Source: Pleionea sp. CnH1-48 (GTDB lineage Bacteria > Pseudomonadota > Gammaproteobacteria > Enterobacterales > Kangiellaceae). From it: DNA of 64,000 nt. The notes beneath the pieces were generated by a model. The model had not been told where the DNA came from. It did not search any database and saw only the letters and a program-made list of their open reading frames with translations. The stretch lies in contig NZ_JAMXSB010000004.1 in NCBI RefSeq assembly GCF_024124665.1, positions 124,001-188,000 of the forward strand. Direction: 5' to 3'. Made by a program: the position numbers and the translations under genes. Shown piece by piece: positions 54,124 to 62,276 of this stretch (position 1 is its first letter; every line of letters starts with the position of its first letter).

Positions 54124-54763
54124 AGATGACTTGGCCTTGGCTGAGTTAGTTATTGAGTTTTTACAGGAAGAGGGCATGGAGTGCGATCATACGGTGAATG
54201 GCCATCATGCCCTCGAACTGATCCAGCAGCATAAATATGAAGTGATTATTCTCGATATCAACTTGCCAGGGCAAAACGGTTTCGATGTGTGTCAAACCAT
54301 GCGCTCTCAAGGCATCAAGACGCCCTGCATTATGTTGACGGCACGGGATTCTGTCGAAGACAGGGTGACAGGACTAGGGCAGGGAGCCGATGATTATCTG
54401 GTCAAGCCTTTTGCTATGGCAGAGCTGGTCGCGCGCTTGCAGGCTTTAGTCAGACGCCATGACCATCAAACGCAACTGAGCGTTGCGGATCTGACCTTGT
54501 TTGTAGAAGAACACCGAATAGAACGAGGCGGCCAAAGTGTTAGTCCCAGTCCAGAAGAATGGAAGTTGTTGTTGCATCTGGTAAGGCAAAGTCCATCAGT
54601 CGTGCCTCGCAGCGAACTAGAAGACCTCCTCTGGCCTGAAGGTGCACCATCAAAAGAGGCCTTCAAAATGGTGGTCTATCGGCTACGGAAGCTCGTTGAT
54701 GGTGGCCATCAAGAGGCCCTGTTGCACACCGTACGAGGTGTTGGCTTGGTGTTGAGAGCATGA
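54104..54763 (+). CDS. OmpR-family response regulator
   Basis: 219 residues from ATG 54104, inside the end of the deiminase gene; a longer frame from 54035 is not needed. Receiver with LVEDD, VIILDINLPGQNG and DDYLVKP; winged-helix domain ending RGVGLVLRA. Its kinase overlaps by 4 bases (ATGA). The overlap with the deiminase suggests that all four genes from 51281 form one transcript. Confidence 0.93.
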   Translation: MLLLLVEDDLALAELVIEFLQEEGMECDHTVNGHHALELIQQHKYEVIILDINLPGQNGFDVCQTMRSQGIKTPCIMLTARDSVEDRVTGLGQGADDYLVKPFAMAELVARLQALVRRHDHQTQLSVADLTLFVEEHRIERGGQSVSPSPEEWKLLLHLVRQSPSVVPRSELEDLLWPEGAPSKEAFKMVVYRLRKLVDGGHQEALLHTVRGVGLVLRA

Positions 54764-56061
54764 CAAAGACACCGATGAAAGGCGCAATTTCCTTGCGCAA
54801 TTTTTTATTACGTCAGCTACTGTTTGCCGGAGGCTTACTGACCCTGATGTTTGGCATGACACTGGTCATTGTTTATCAGTGGGGCCTTGATGATACGACA
54901 GAATACTATCTATATCAGGATGCTGATTGGGTTGTAACGCAGTTAGATAGAAACAATGAACTACCCGCATCGACACCCAAGCGGCAGTTTTACATAGGGT
55001 ATTCGCAGTTGCCGCAAGCATTACGACAACAATTGGATGAACCGATTAAGAATAATCACGTTCAATATCTCAAAACACAGACGCATTTTATTTATCTGCT
55101 TAGCTATTCATTAACGACAACAGAAGCCAAAGACCTACAGAGCAAGCAAGAGTTGGCAGACACCCTGTTTGTGATTCATCAGTTTCCTTTAGAGGATGAA
55201 TACAATGCACCCGGACTCTCGTTAAGCCAAATCGTGACCATTGTGGGTGCGTTTGTACTCTTGTTTATATTGTTAACCGCTTTGCTGGTCTATCGAGTCA
55301 TTGCTTCTGCGTTATTTCGTATGGAAGCCTGGTGCCAACAACTGCCCATGATGGCCCCAGACAATGACGATACACAGAAGCATGACACACCACCTGACTT
55401 GCACTTTGCTGAGCTACAGCAGCTGGCCGACAGATTGCACTTTTCGACTATGGAGCTGTTCGAGAAAAACCAGCGAGAGAAATCTTTTATACGCTGCTTG
55501 AGTCACGAGCTTAGAACACCGATTGCTGTGATTGGTGCCGCTTTGGATTTACTACAACGACGATTGGAAAGTCCCAACCATCAAGACAAGCTCACCAAGA
55601 TCCGTCATGCCAATCAACGCATGCTATCAGTATCAGACACCCTGCTTAACTTATGGCAGCAACAGAAGCACTATCCGGCAGAAGAGATAGCTATGGAATC
55701 ATGGATTAAGGAGTGTGTGGAGGAGCTATCCTATATGGCCTCATCCACAGACATCCTGTTGAAGGTGGACTCGTCATTGACCTATTCTTTACCCGAGCCA
55801 CCGCTGCGTTTGATTGTCCTTAACCTGTTAAAAAACGCATTTCAGTACACCCATCAAGGCGATATTGTTGTGAACGTAGACGCGACTCGCCTGTCTGTCA
55901 GCAATGATTTTGATCCTCAAGAAGCCACAAAAACGGCATCAACGGAGTATGGTTATGGGCTTGGGCTCTGGATTGCCAGTGCGCTTTGTGAGCAGCAAGG
56001 GTGGACTCTTCACTGTGAAACCAGTGGAGAATCTTATGTTACGACATTAGAGTTTACTTAA
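54760..56061 (+). CDS. Sensor histidine kinase
   Basis: 433 residues. Two transmembrane helices (about 15-38 and 160-185) flank a sensor of about 120 residues. The dimerisation helix has LSHELRTPIAVIG with the phospho-acceptor His; the ATP-binding domain has NLLKNAFQYTHQG, a weak G1 box (SNDFDP in place of the D.G.G pattern), and the G2 box YGYGLGLWIASALC. It is translationally coupled to its regulator. A diverged copy of its last 50 codons lies directly downstream. Confidence 0.92.
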   Translation: MTKTPMKGAISLRNFLLRQLLFAGGLLTLMFGMTLVIVYQWGLDDTTEYYLYQDADWVVTQLDRNNELPASTPKRQFYIGYSQLPQALRQQLDEPIKNNHVQYLKTQTHFIYLLSYSLTTTEAKDLQSKQELADTLFVIHQFPLEDEYNAPGLSLSQIVTIVGAFVLLFILLTALLVYRVIASALFRMEAWCQQLPMMAPDNDDTQKHDTPPDLHFAELQQLADRLHFSTMELFEKNQREKSFIRCLSHELRTPIAVIGAALDLLQRRLESPNHQDKLTKIRHANQRMLSVSDTLLNLWQQQKHYPAEEIAMESWIKECVEELSYMASSTDILLKVDSSLTYSLPEPPLRLIVLNLLKNAFQYTHQGDIVVNVDATRLSVSNDFDPQEATKTASTEYGYGLGLWIASALCEQQGWTLHCETSGESYVTTLEFT

Positions 56062-56072
56062 GGAATCTTGTG

Positions 56073-56255
56073 ATGCCGGAGTGTCTGTCGGTTCAAAATG
56101 CGTTCGCCCTGAAACAATCGTCAGAAAGCAGGTCAACAGATTATGGCTTTGGTCTTGGGCTATGGATCGCTAGTGCCCTGGCAGAGCAACAAAGCTGGAC
56201 TTTACTCTGTCAGACCGAAAGAGGCCGTTACCTGACGAGCCTATATTTTACTTGA
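56073..56255 (+). pseudogene. Duplicated fragment of a histidine kinase ATP-binding tail
   Basis: 60 residues (GTG at 56070 is an alternative start; AGGAATC lies upstream). DYGFGLGLWIASALAEQQSWTLLCQTERGRYLTSLYFT parallels the end of the kinase upstream, YGYGLGLWIASALCEQQGWTLHCETSGESYVTTLEFT, over about 38 residues with the same end point. It contains only the G2 box, so it cannot bind ATP alone. Either a leftover of a tandem duplication or a small decoy of the kinase domain. The frame has been kept open despite clear divergence. Confidence 0.7.
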
Positions 56256-56344
56256 GACAAGTGCTCTTAAGTATTGAATATCAAAAGAAAATATGCTTGT
56301 TAAGACAGTTTCTAGTTTGATGAAAGTTAACTAAAGCTTGATTA

Positions 56345-56386
56345 TTATGTAATGCCTTACATAATATTGTGTAACTCATTACATAA
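56345..56386. promoter_or_regulatory. Two palindromic MarR-type operators
   Basis: Site 1 (56345-56364): TTATGTAA-TGCC-TTACATAA, a perfect 8-bp inverted repeat. Site 2 (56367-56386): TTGTGTAA-CTCA-TTACATAA with one mismatch between arms. The centres are 22 bases apart, two helical turns, so two dimers can bind on one face. They lie within 50 bases of the ATG at 56392. Confidence 0.8.
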
Positions 56387-56391
56387 AGTCG

Positions 56392-57354
56392 ATGACTATG
56401 AAAGACCTGATTTCATCCCTTGGCTTCCTTGCCGGGGCCACTCGTTTTCGTCGCATTAGCGAAAAGATGTATCTTGATGGCGATAAGCTTTACCAAGATG
56501 CGGGTGTTGATTTTAGAGCCAGCTGGTTTTCGGTTTTCTTTACTTTGGCACAAGCCAGTGCACCGTTAAGAGTGACCGAGATAGCCGATAAGATTGATTT
56601 CACTCATGTCACTGTAAACAAAATACTCAAGCAACTTGACGATGTAGGTTTGGTCGAGATTAACAACGATCCCAATGATCGGCGAGCTCGCTCGGTCAGT
56701 TTGTCTACTTTGGGTAAACAGCGTCTACTTGAAGTTCAGCCTATCTGGCAAGCGGTCGAGTTAGCTTTGCGTCAGGTGTTTGATTTTGGCCATCCCGACT
56801 TATTGAATAGTTTGTCTCGAATAGAAGATTCTCTGGCAGAGCTGCCTGTGCATGTGCGAATAAATCAGCCTGATACGGCAAAGGTTTCGATCATCGATTA
56901 TTACCCAGCCATCAAACCTCATTACTCTGAGCTGGTGGAGCTCTGTTATCCCCAAGAACACCTACGGGCATTAACCGAGCAGGATCGATGGCGGTTGCAA
57001 TATCCCGAGCGTGTTTATCAAGAACAGGGAGGCTTTCTTTTGTTTGCCCGTTATCAACAAGCGATTGTGGGATGCTGTGGTATTAAACGGCTGGGTGAGC
57101 AAGATTTTGAATGCCTGGACTTGATAGTGAAACCCGATTTTCGTCATTCTGGTATTGGTCGGCAATTGGTTTATCGGGCGGTGGCACGATGCAAAGAGAA
57201 TCAGGCATCGCGCCTATGGGCTCAAGCACCGTCTATTAACAAGGGTCATGACCTTTTTGAATTACTGGGTTTTGTTGAGCCAGCATCTTCTGTCAATATC
57301 CCCGAACTTACTGCCAGTCACAATCGGTCCAGAGTTCGTTTATTAAACTTATAG
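56392..57354 (+). CDS. MarR regulator fused to a GNAT acetyltransferase
   Basis: 320 residues. The N-terminal 150 form a MarR winged helix (LRVTEIADKIDFTHVTVNKILKQL and DPNDRRARSVSLS of the wing). The remainder is a GNAT domain with LIVKPDFRHSGIGRQLV as acetyl-CoA loop (the R..G.G..L pattern). Such fusions are known, and the acetyl target is unknown. It probably represses itself through the two palindromes ahead of it. The start at 56392 or 56398 is not decided; no clear ribosome site. A second GNAT gene follows after 9 bases. Confidence 0.9.
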   Translation: MTMKDLISSLGFLAGATRFRRISEKMYLDGDKLYQDAGVDFRASWFSVFFTLAQASAPLRVTEIADKIDFTHVTVNKILKQLDDVGLVEINNDPNDRRARSVSLSTLGKQRLLEVQPIWQAVELALRQVFDFGHPDLLNSLSRIEDSLAELPVHVRINQPDTAKVSIIDYYPAIKPHYSELVELCYPQEHLRALTEQDRWRLQYPERVYQEQGGFLLFARYQQAIVGCCGIKRLGEQDFECLDLIVKPDFRHSGIGRQLVYRAVARCKENQASRLWAQAPSINKGHDLFELLGFVEPASSVNIPELTASHNRSRVRLLNL

Positions 57355-57363
57355 GGTGCATAA

Positions 57364-57897
57364 ATGTCGGAACTTATGATTCGTAGCGCTAAGCCAGAAG
57401 AGTTCAAGCATCTGGGCCAACTCATGGTAAAAGTCTATTCGCAGTTGGATGGCTTTCCTAAGCCCGATGAGCAGCCCGCTTATTATTCGATGCTTTCGAA
57501 TATTGGTGAGCAAGCACAAAAGCCTGATGTTGAATTGCTGGTTGCGGTTGATACAGCCGATCAATTGTTAGGTGGCGTAGTCTTTTTTGGCGATATGCAG
57601 TTTTATGGTTCTGGCGGTACAGCACCGCAGGCTAAACAGGCGACAGGATTTCGCTTGCTGGCAGTATCTGATAATGCGCGAAGGCGAGGTGTTGGTCGGT
57701 TATTAACCGAGGCCTGCATTGAGCGAAGTGTGGCGCTGGATAAACAACGGATCATAATACACACCACAGAAGCCATGAAGGTGGCTTGGCGGATGTATGA
57801 GAAACAGGGATTTACTCGAGCAGAAGAATTTGACTTTATGCAAGAAAAGCTCGCTGTGTTTGGGTTTCATAAGTGGCTTAATACTGACTCGGAGTAA
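57364..57897 (+). CDS. GNAT family N-acetyltransferase
   Basis: 177 residues with the acetyl-CoA binding motif FRLLAVSDNARRRGVGRLLTEA and a conserved C-terminal VAWRMYEKQGFTR. The substrate is not known. Co-transcribed with the MarR-GNAT fusion and so under the same palindromic control. A GC-rich hairpin follows. Confidence 0.92.
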   Translation: MSELMIRSAKPEEFKHLGQLMVKVYSQLDGFPKPDEQPAYYSMLSNIGEQAQKPDVELLVAVDTADQLLGGVVFFGDMQFYGSGGTAPQAKQATGFRLLAVSDNARRRGVGRLLTEACIERSVALDKQRIIIHTTEAMKVAWRMYEKQGFTRAEEFDFMQEKLAVFGFHKWLNTDSE

Positions 57898-57910
57898 AAA
57901 GATATAGAAG

Positions 57911-57942
57911 GCGCCGCTGATTTCACAGCGGCGAGTTTGCGT
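57911..57942 (+). terminator. GC-rich hairpin after the GNAT operon
   Basis: CGCCGCTG and CAGCGGCG pair perfectly around a 6-base loop, with AGTTTGCGTTT after it. Also faces the leftward ABC permease gene. Confidence 0.75.
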
Positions 57943-57962
57943 TTAATCGCTAGCCTTAGCCA

Positions 57963-59210
57963 TTAGTCCTGAATAACTCTCGCCTGGCGATAGCCAGTAA
58001 CAGAGGGAATCAGGGCGGTGATCATAGAAAAGCCAATAATGGCTCCCAATAAATAAACATTGTTTTGTGTTAATAGATTCACTTCGACATTCAATCCAAA
58101 ATAAGGCACCAGAGAATCACCTAGAAGCATGATGCTGCCTGCTAAAAGAAGCAGACCCAGTAAACTGCCGAGCAATGTCATCAGCAGGGCTTCCAGTTCG
58201 ATGAGAACAAATAGAAAGTAAGGAGGCGCACCAATAACGCGAAGCAGTTGAATTTCGCGCCGACGTTCCCGAATGGATGACAATAACATCGCGCTGACTC
58301 CCAGACAGGCTGCGGCAAAGACCAATACAGAGACGAGCAACAGGGTGTTTTCGAGCAGACTGATCATTTGCCAGAGTTCTGATAGGGCAACCCCTGGCAG
58401 AATAGCGGATAAAGGTTCCTGATTATATTGGTTGATGGTTCTTTGGATGCGAAAGGTAGCCATCTTGGATTTAAGCCCTAGCATGATGGCGGTGACACTC
58501 TTGGGCTGCAGTTTAGCTTTTTCTAGTGCAGATAAAGGCAGTGGTTTTTTTGATGTTTTGACTCCCTGATGCCAATCGATATGAATGGCTTCGATGCCTT
58601 GTAGACTAACGTGGAGCGTGTGATCAACTGGGGTTCCTGTGGGGGCGAGAATACCGACAACTGTGAAGGGACGGTCATCATGCATGCTGAAACTGGTGGC
58701 GGCTACACCATGGGCGAGTGTCAGGGTGTCTCCTAAACGATATCCGAGTTTGTTAGCCACTTCTGAACCGAGAACCACATCAAATACCTGTTCAAACGCA
58801 CGTCCATTGGCAAAGGTTAAACTACGTTGCTGGCCATAGCTAAAATGCTGAAAATACTCGGGAATGGTTCCCAGTACGCGATAGCCTTTGTGCGAGTCCC
58901 CCAAAGAAATTGGGATAGCCCATCTTACCTGTTTGTTATTGGCAATGGATTGGTAGGTTGACCAGCGAATATTATTGGTTGGAGAGCCGATTCTAAACAC
59001 TGAGTAAAGTAATAAATTGAGACTACCAGTGCGTGCACCCACAATCAGATCGACACCCGAAACGGTGTTCGAAAAATTCTCCTTGGCTTGATAGCGAATA
59101 TGTTCGACACCCAGCAACACAAAGATACTGACCGTCATCGCCATTAATGAAAGTGCTACAGAACCTTTGCGGTCCAGCAGGCTGCGTAGGGCAAGTCGAG
59201 TGAGTGTCAT
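57963..59210 (-). CDS. FtsX/MacB-type ABC permease (zinc-starvation type, ZrmC-like)
   Basis: 415 residues from ATG 59210, which overlaps the ATPase stop as ATGA. Four transmembrane helices in the FtsX layout: one at the N-terminus, a large periplasmic domain, and three near the C-terminus (SVLVFAAACLGVSAM, MTLLGSLLGLLLLAG, LLGAIIGFSMI). It pairs with the ATPase upstream. In Pseudomonas aeruginosa the related PA4065 lies with PA4063-PA4066 (ZrmABCD), a Zur-controlled unit; the substrate is not settled there. Confidence 0.88.
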   Translation of the reverse strand: MTLTRLALRSLLDRKGSVALSLMAMTVSIFVLLGVEHIRYQAKENFSNTVSGVDLIVGARTGSLNLLLYSVFRIGSPTNNIRWSTYQSIANNKQVRWAIPISLGDSHKGYRVLGTIPEYFQHFSYGQQRSLTFANGRAFEQVFDVVLGSEVANKLGYRLGDTLTLAHGVAATSFSMHDDRPFTVVGILAPTGTPVDHTLHVSLQGIEAIHIDWHQGVKTSKKPLPLSALEKAKLQPKSVTAIMLGLKSKMATFRIQRTINQYNQEPLSAILPGVALSELWQMISLLENTLLLVSVLVFAAACLGVSAMLLSSIRERRREIQLLRVIGAPPYFLFVLIELEALLMTLLGSLLGLLLLAGSIMLLGDSLVPYFGLNVEVNLLTQNNVYLLGAIIGFSMITALIPSVTGYRQARVIQD

Positions 59211-59887
59211 AGCCAAGCCCCACCAATGCTAATGTTGTTTAAAGATTCCACTCGATTGAAGTAGGACGACAGGGAGGGATCATGACTAACAAACACCAAT
59301 GTCATCTGATTGGCAGCGACCCTCGACATTAATAGCTTCATAAAGGCTTCACGATTGACGGTATCCAGAGATGAGGTGGGTTCATCAGCTATCAGCAATT
59401 GTGGCTTGTTAATCAGCGCGCGTGCGATAGCTACTCGTTGTTGTTGTCCAATACTCAGATGGCGTGTCGGCCGGTACCAGCTTTTTTCTGTTATGTTTAA
59501 TGCGCTCAGCAATTCTTCTATTTCATCATTAAGTGCCCTTGTGTTTTTCTGTTGAGTAAATCGGGCTGCTAGCGAGATATTTTCGACCGCACTGAGGTAG
59601 GGAATTAAATTGAACTGTTGAAATACATAGCCGATATGTGCTGCCCGAAACTGGTCTCGCTGCCGCCCTGACATCTGATCTAAACGCTCACCAAGAATCT
59701 TGATGGCTCCCTCACTGGGGCTTAACAAACCGCTTAATAAGCTAAGCAATGTCGATTTGCCCGCGCCTGACGGGCCATGAATAAACACCTGTTCCTCCTT
59801 AGGAACGGACCAGGTTGGAATATCGAGCAGGTTGTGATGAGGTTGTTCTGGGTAGCGAAAACGAACATTGGACAGTTCGATGGTCAT
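59207..59887 (-). CDS. ABC ATPase, ZrmB-like
   Basis: 226 residues from ATG 59887, which has AAGG upstream; a start at 59908 would add seven. Walker A GPSGAGKSTLL, signature LSIGQQQRVAIA, Walker B LLIADEPTS and the switch His in VSHDPS are all intact. It belongs to the MacB/LolD-type group that powers FtsX permeases without transporting through the membrane themselves. Coupled to the permease by a 4-base overlap. Promoter region shared with the DUF3299 gene and its Zur-like box. Confidence 0.92.
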   Translation of the reverse strand: MTIELSNVRFRYPEQPHHNLLDIPTWSVPKEEQVFIHGPSGAGKSTLLSLLSGLLSPSEGAIKILGERLDQMSGRQRDQFRAAHIGYVFQQFNLIPYLSAVENISLAARFTQQKNTRALNDEIEELLSALNITEKSWYRPTRHLSIGQQQRVAIARALINKPQLLIADEPTSSLDTVNREAFMKLLMSRVAANQMTLVFVSHDPSLSSYFNRVESLNNISIGGAWL

Positions 59888-59928
59888 CGTGAGCCTTAAT
59901 GCGTTCAAACTGGAGTGGAATTTTATGT

Positions 59929-59945
59929 ATGATACATTATATCAT
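59929..59945. promoter_or_regulatory. Zur-like operator
   Basis: ATGATA-CATTA-TATCAT is a perfect 6-bp inverted repeat with a 5-base centre, of the length and AT-rich type of gammaproteobacterial Zur boxes. It lies 42 bases before the ABC ATPase ATG on one side and 39 bases before the DUF3299 ATG on the other, so one dimer could repress both. Confidence 0.65.
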
Positions 59946-59984
59946 TGAGAGGTTAAACTCACTCTGTTTACCGGATGCTAATAA

Positions 59985-60671
59985 ATGATAAAGCGAATAA
60001 CTAACTGGGTGGCACTTGGGTTTTTTATACTCATGTTACCCGCTTGCGAAAAAACCAGTGTTGATGTCGTCAGTGAGCAAGCCAAAGTTGAGCCAGAAGA
60101 AGGCTTGGTAGAACTTGATACAGTGCAAACGACGGACATCCCAGCAGAAAACATTCAAACGGCGCAGGCGGCTGTATCTTACAAAACCGTTGAGTGGGTT
60201 GATCTGATCCCAGAAGATGATCTCAATGCCTTGCTTGAACCACCAAGCTATATCACTGATGTTGAAGACGGATCACCCGATGACCAAATTGATAGCCAGA
60301 TCCAAAATGCTATTGCCAGTGCCAATGACGATCGTTATCAGCAGGCATTGGCGTCAACGCGCATTATGCCCGAGATGAACAATCAAACTATTCGCATTCC
60401 CGGTTTTATAGTGCCGCTGGAGTTTAATGAACAACAAGCCGTCACCCAGTTTTTTCTGGTGCCATTTTTTGGCGCTTGCATTCATGTGCCGCCACCGCCA
60501 CCTAATCAAATAATTTTTGTCGATTATCCGCAAGGATTGGACTTGGAATCTCTGTATGAGCCTTTCTGGATTTCGGGAACGCTGACCACCTCATTGATAG
60601 AAAATGAAATGGCCACCGCTGCCTATCGAATGCAAATGAATTCCTACGAAGTTTACACCGATATGGAGTGA
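59985..60671 (+). CDS. DUF3299 lipoprotein (ZrmD-like)
   Basis: 228 residues. The lipoprotein signal ends MLPAC (Cys21). The mature protein has a Glu- and Gln-rich spacer and then the DUF3299 core: IRIPGFIVPLEF, FFLVPFFGACIHVPPPPPNQ and a final strand region. The family is found in Zur regulons next to the FtsX-type ABC genes, as in PA4066. Its role in zinc metabolism is not known. Divergent from the ABC genes and convergent with folE2. Confidence 0.9.
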   Translation: MIKRITNWVALGFFILMLPACEKTSVDVVSEQAKVEPEEGLVELDTVQTTDIPAENIQTAQAAVSYKTVEWVDLIPEDDLNALLEPPSYITDVEDGSPDDQIDSQIQNAIASANDDRYQQALASTRIMPEMNNQTIRIPGFIVPLEFNEQQAVTQFFLVPFFGACIHVPPPPPNQIIFVDYPQGLDLESLYEPFWISGTLTTSLIENEMATAAYRMQMNSYEVYTDME

Positions 60672-60683
60672 CGAGGGGTCACT

Positions 60684-61607
60684 CTATTCTGCGTTGTTTC
60701 TTGCCGATCGATGAGGGAACTTTTGGTCAATGACGACGGCATTGTGTGCATGCAAACTTTCTTGATGTTCAACTTTAAACCAGTAGTCTTCGAGCCAAGT
60801 TGTTTGCTCTAAGAAGCCTTTGATTTTTCTTGCTGCATCTTCACAAAACATAAGATTACTGGCATTGAGTCGAGCGAACTCTTGTTCATCGCTACGTTTA
60901 ACCATGGTTTGTACGGGCGTGCCCAGAGTTTCTTCAAGTTGAGAAATCCACGATGACAATGAAGGCCATGAGTTATCACCTAAAGTTAATTTTAGATAGG
61001 CATAGGAACGTTGACTATGTGGCGTAGCAATCGAATTGGCGTGAACCCATGATAGAAGCGCCTGTTTGTCGATGGTCGCACCGGAAAATTCATTGCTAAT
61101 GGCATTGGCAAGAAGTTGACGAGACAGAGCAGCGGAGCAGGGGCAGGTACTTGAATAAGGAATGGACAGTTTGAGTTCATAGTTATATTGGCCATTGACC
61201 CATTCTGCAATGATTTTAACAGGGTAAGTTTGAAATCCCGTTTCATTGCTGAGCAACGATGGCTTGGGCAGTAACAAGTCAAATGATAAGTCTAGCTTTG
61301 CACTGTGACAGATCCCAGCTTGAGAAGACACTAAATGAACTAACACTGAGTCGAGCGCGCCTTTGTTGCAGGGTTTTTCTGCCAGCTGATTGAGCAGGGC
61401 ATGTAAGCGCGACATGTGTATGCCTTTGGATGCGGTACTATCAAGACTCACATACACATTAGCTTTGGCTGCAACGGTGAGTTGTTTTCCTTCGGCATCG
61501 AAAGTAATAGGAACGGCAATGTCTTCCATGCCGACCCACTGTAGTTTGTAAGAGTCAGTCACATTGGGAGTATTGGTAATGTCGGGAAGTGTTTCGGTTA
61601 ACTGCAT
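60684..61607 (-). CDS. folE2: GTP cyclohydrolase IB (zinc-independent)
   Basis: 307 residues of the FolE2/COG1469 family. TCPCSAALSRQLLANAI holds the active-site Cys, and the N-terminal WVGMEDIAVPI and the C-terminal VEHQESLHAHNAVV fit the family. FolE2 makes dihydroneopterin triphosphate, the first step of folate synthesis, and unlike FolE it does not need zinc, so it takes over under zinc starvation. Last gene of the leftward zinc-starvation run. Confidence 0.95.
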   Translation of the reverse strand: MQLTETLPDITNTPNVTDSYKLQWVGMEDIAVPITFDAEGKQLTVAAKANVYVSLDSTASKGIHMSRLHALLNQLAEKPCNKGALDSVLVHLVSSQAGICHSAKLDLSFDLLLPKPSLLSNETGFQTYPVKIIAEWVNGQYNYELKLSIPYSSTCPCSAALSRQLLANAISNEFSGATIDKQALLSWVHANSIATPHSQRSYAYLKLTLGDNSWPSLSSWISQLEETLGTPVQTMVKRSDEQEFARLNASNLMFCEDAARKIKGFLEQTTWLEDYWFKVEHQESLHAHNAVVIDQKFPHRSARNNAE

Positions 61608-61647
61608 TTAAACGGTGCCTAATAAAATTTAAAAGATAAAACGTAAA

Positions 61648-61669
61648 GCTCTCGATTTTTATCGAGAGC
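61648..61669 (-). other. Hairpin upstream of folE2
   Basis: GCTCTCGAT and ATCGAGAGC form a perfect 9-bp stem with a 4-base loop in the 174-base gap between the merC-like gene and folE2. Leftward it is followed by TTTACGTTTT, so it may be a partial terminator that lets some transcripts reach folE2. Confidence 0.6.
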
Positions 61670-61781
61670 AACAAAACAACATCAAAGTTTATCGAGAGGC
61701 GAGCTTTTCAGACGCTAAGCGATTGCAGGAGCTTTTGTCCTGTTGACCAAGACATGGATCCATCAGAAGAAGCTTCTGGGT

Positions 61782-62210
61782 TTATTCTAATGACTGCTTT
61801 GCTTCTTCGGGGCAAGCACAATCTTCGTGCTGATGTGTCTGGCAAAGTCGGTAGTTAAACCAGTGACCAAGGGCAACAAAGCTGGCACCCAGAGCGGTTA
61901 AAATCTTTTCTCCCGCTTCACCTATGACGGCTTCTCCAAGAACGAGAGCCAATATCAATAGACTTAATCCAATGCCTCCAAAAATGACTACCGAATAGCG
62001 TTTGTGTTGTTTGCAACCCAGAGTTAAAGCAAACACACTGGTTGGCAGTACCGCGATGACCATTCCGATATGGAAGGCTTCGTTGTCCAGGTTTAATGCC
62101 ATCAGGCTAGGTATCAACACCAGTAAGACTGGCAAGGCCAGGCAATGTATCGCGCACATGAGCGATAAACCTATGGCAAATTTATCAGTAATAGCTTGAG
62201 TGATTTTCAT
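61782..62210 (-). CDS. MerC-like membrane protein
   Basis: 142 residues with four transmembrane helices. MCAIHCLALPVLL in the first helix carries the paired Cys of MerC mercury transport proteins, and the C-terminus is Cys- and His-rich (CQTHQHEDCACPEEA). Outside mer operons, MerC-family genes occur in Zur regulons, and zinc or another soft metal is the likely cargo. Good AGGA ribosome site. Located between the DUF2796 gene and folE2. Confidence 0.9.
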   Translation of the reverse strand: MKITQAITDKFAIGLSLMCAIHCLALPVLLVLIPSLMALNLDNEAFHIGMVIAVLPTSVFALTLGCKQHKRYSVVIFGGIGLSLLILALVLGEAVIGEAGEKILTALGASFVALGHWFNYRLCQTHQHEDCACPEEAKQSLE

Positions 62211-62276
62211 CGATTTTTCCTATCTTTCTGTTCGATCGATATTTCAGAGCGGATGTTTTAAAACGGCTAGTGAAAT

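Noticed and set aside
55150-55165. GCAGACACCCTG inside the histidine kinase gene, and similar words at 55630 and 58720
   Set aside because: They match the repeat core but lie in well-conserved coding sequence without the flanking unit; probably chance codons.
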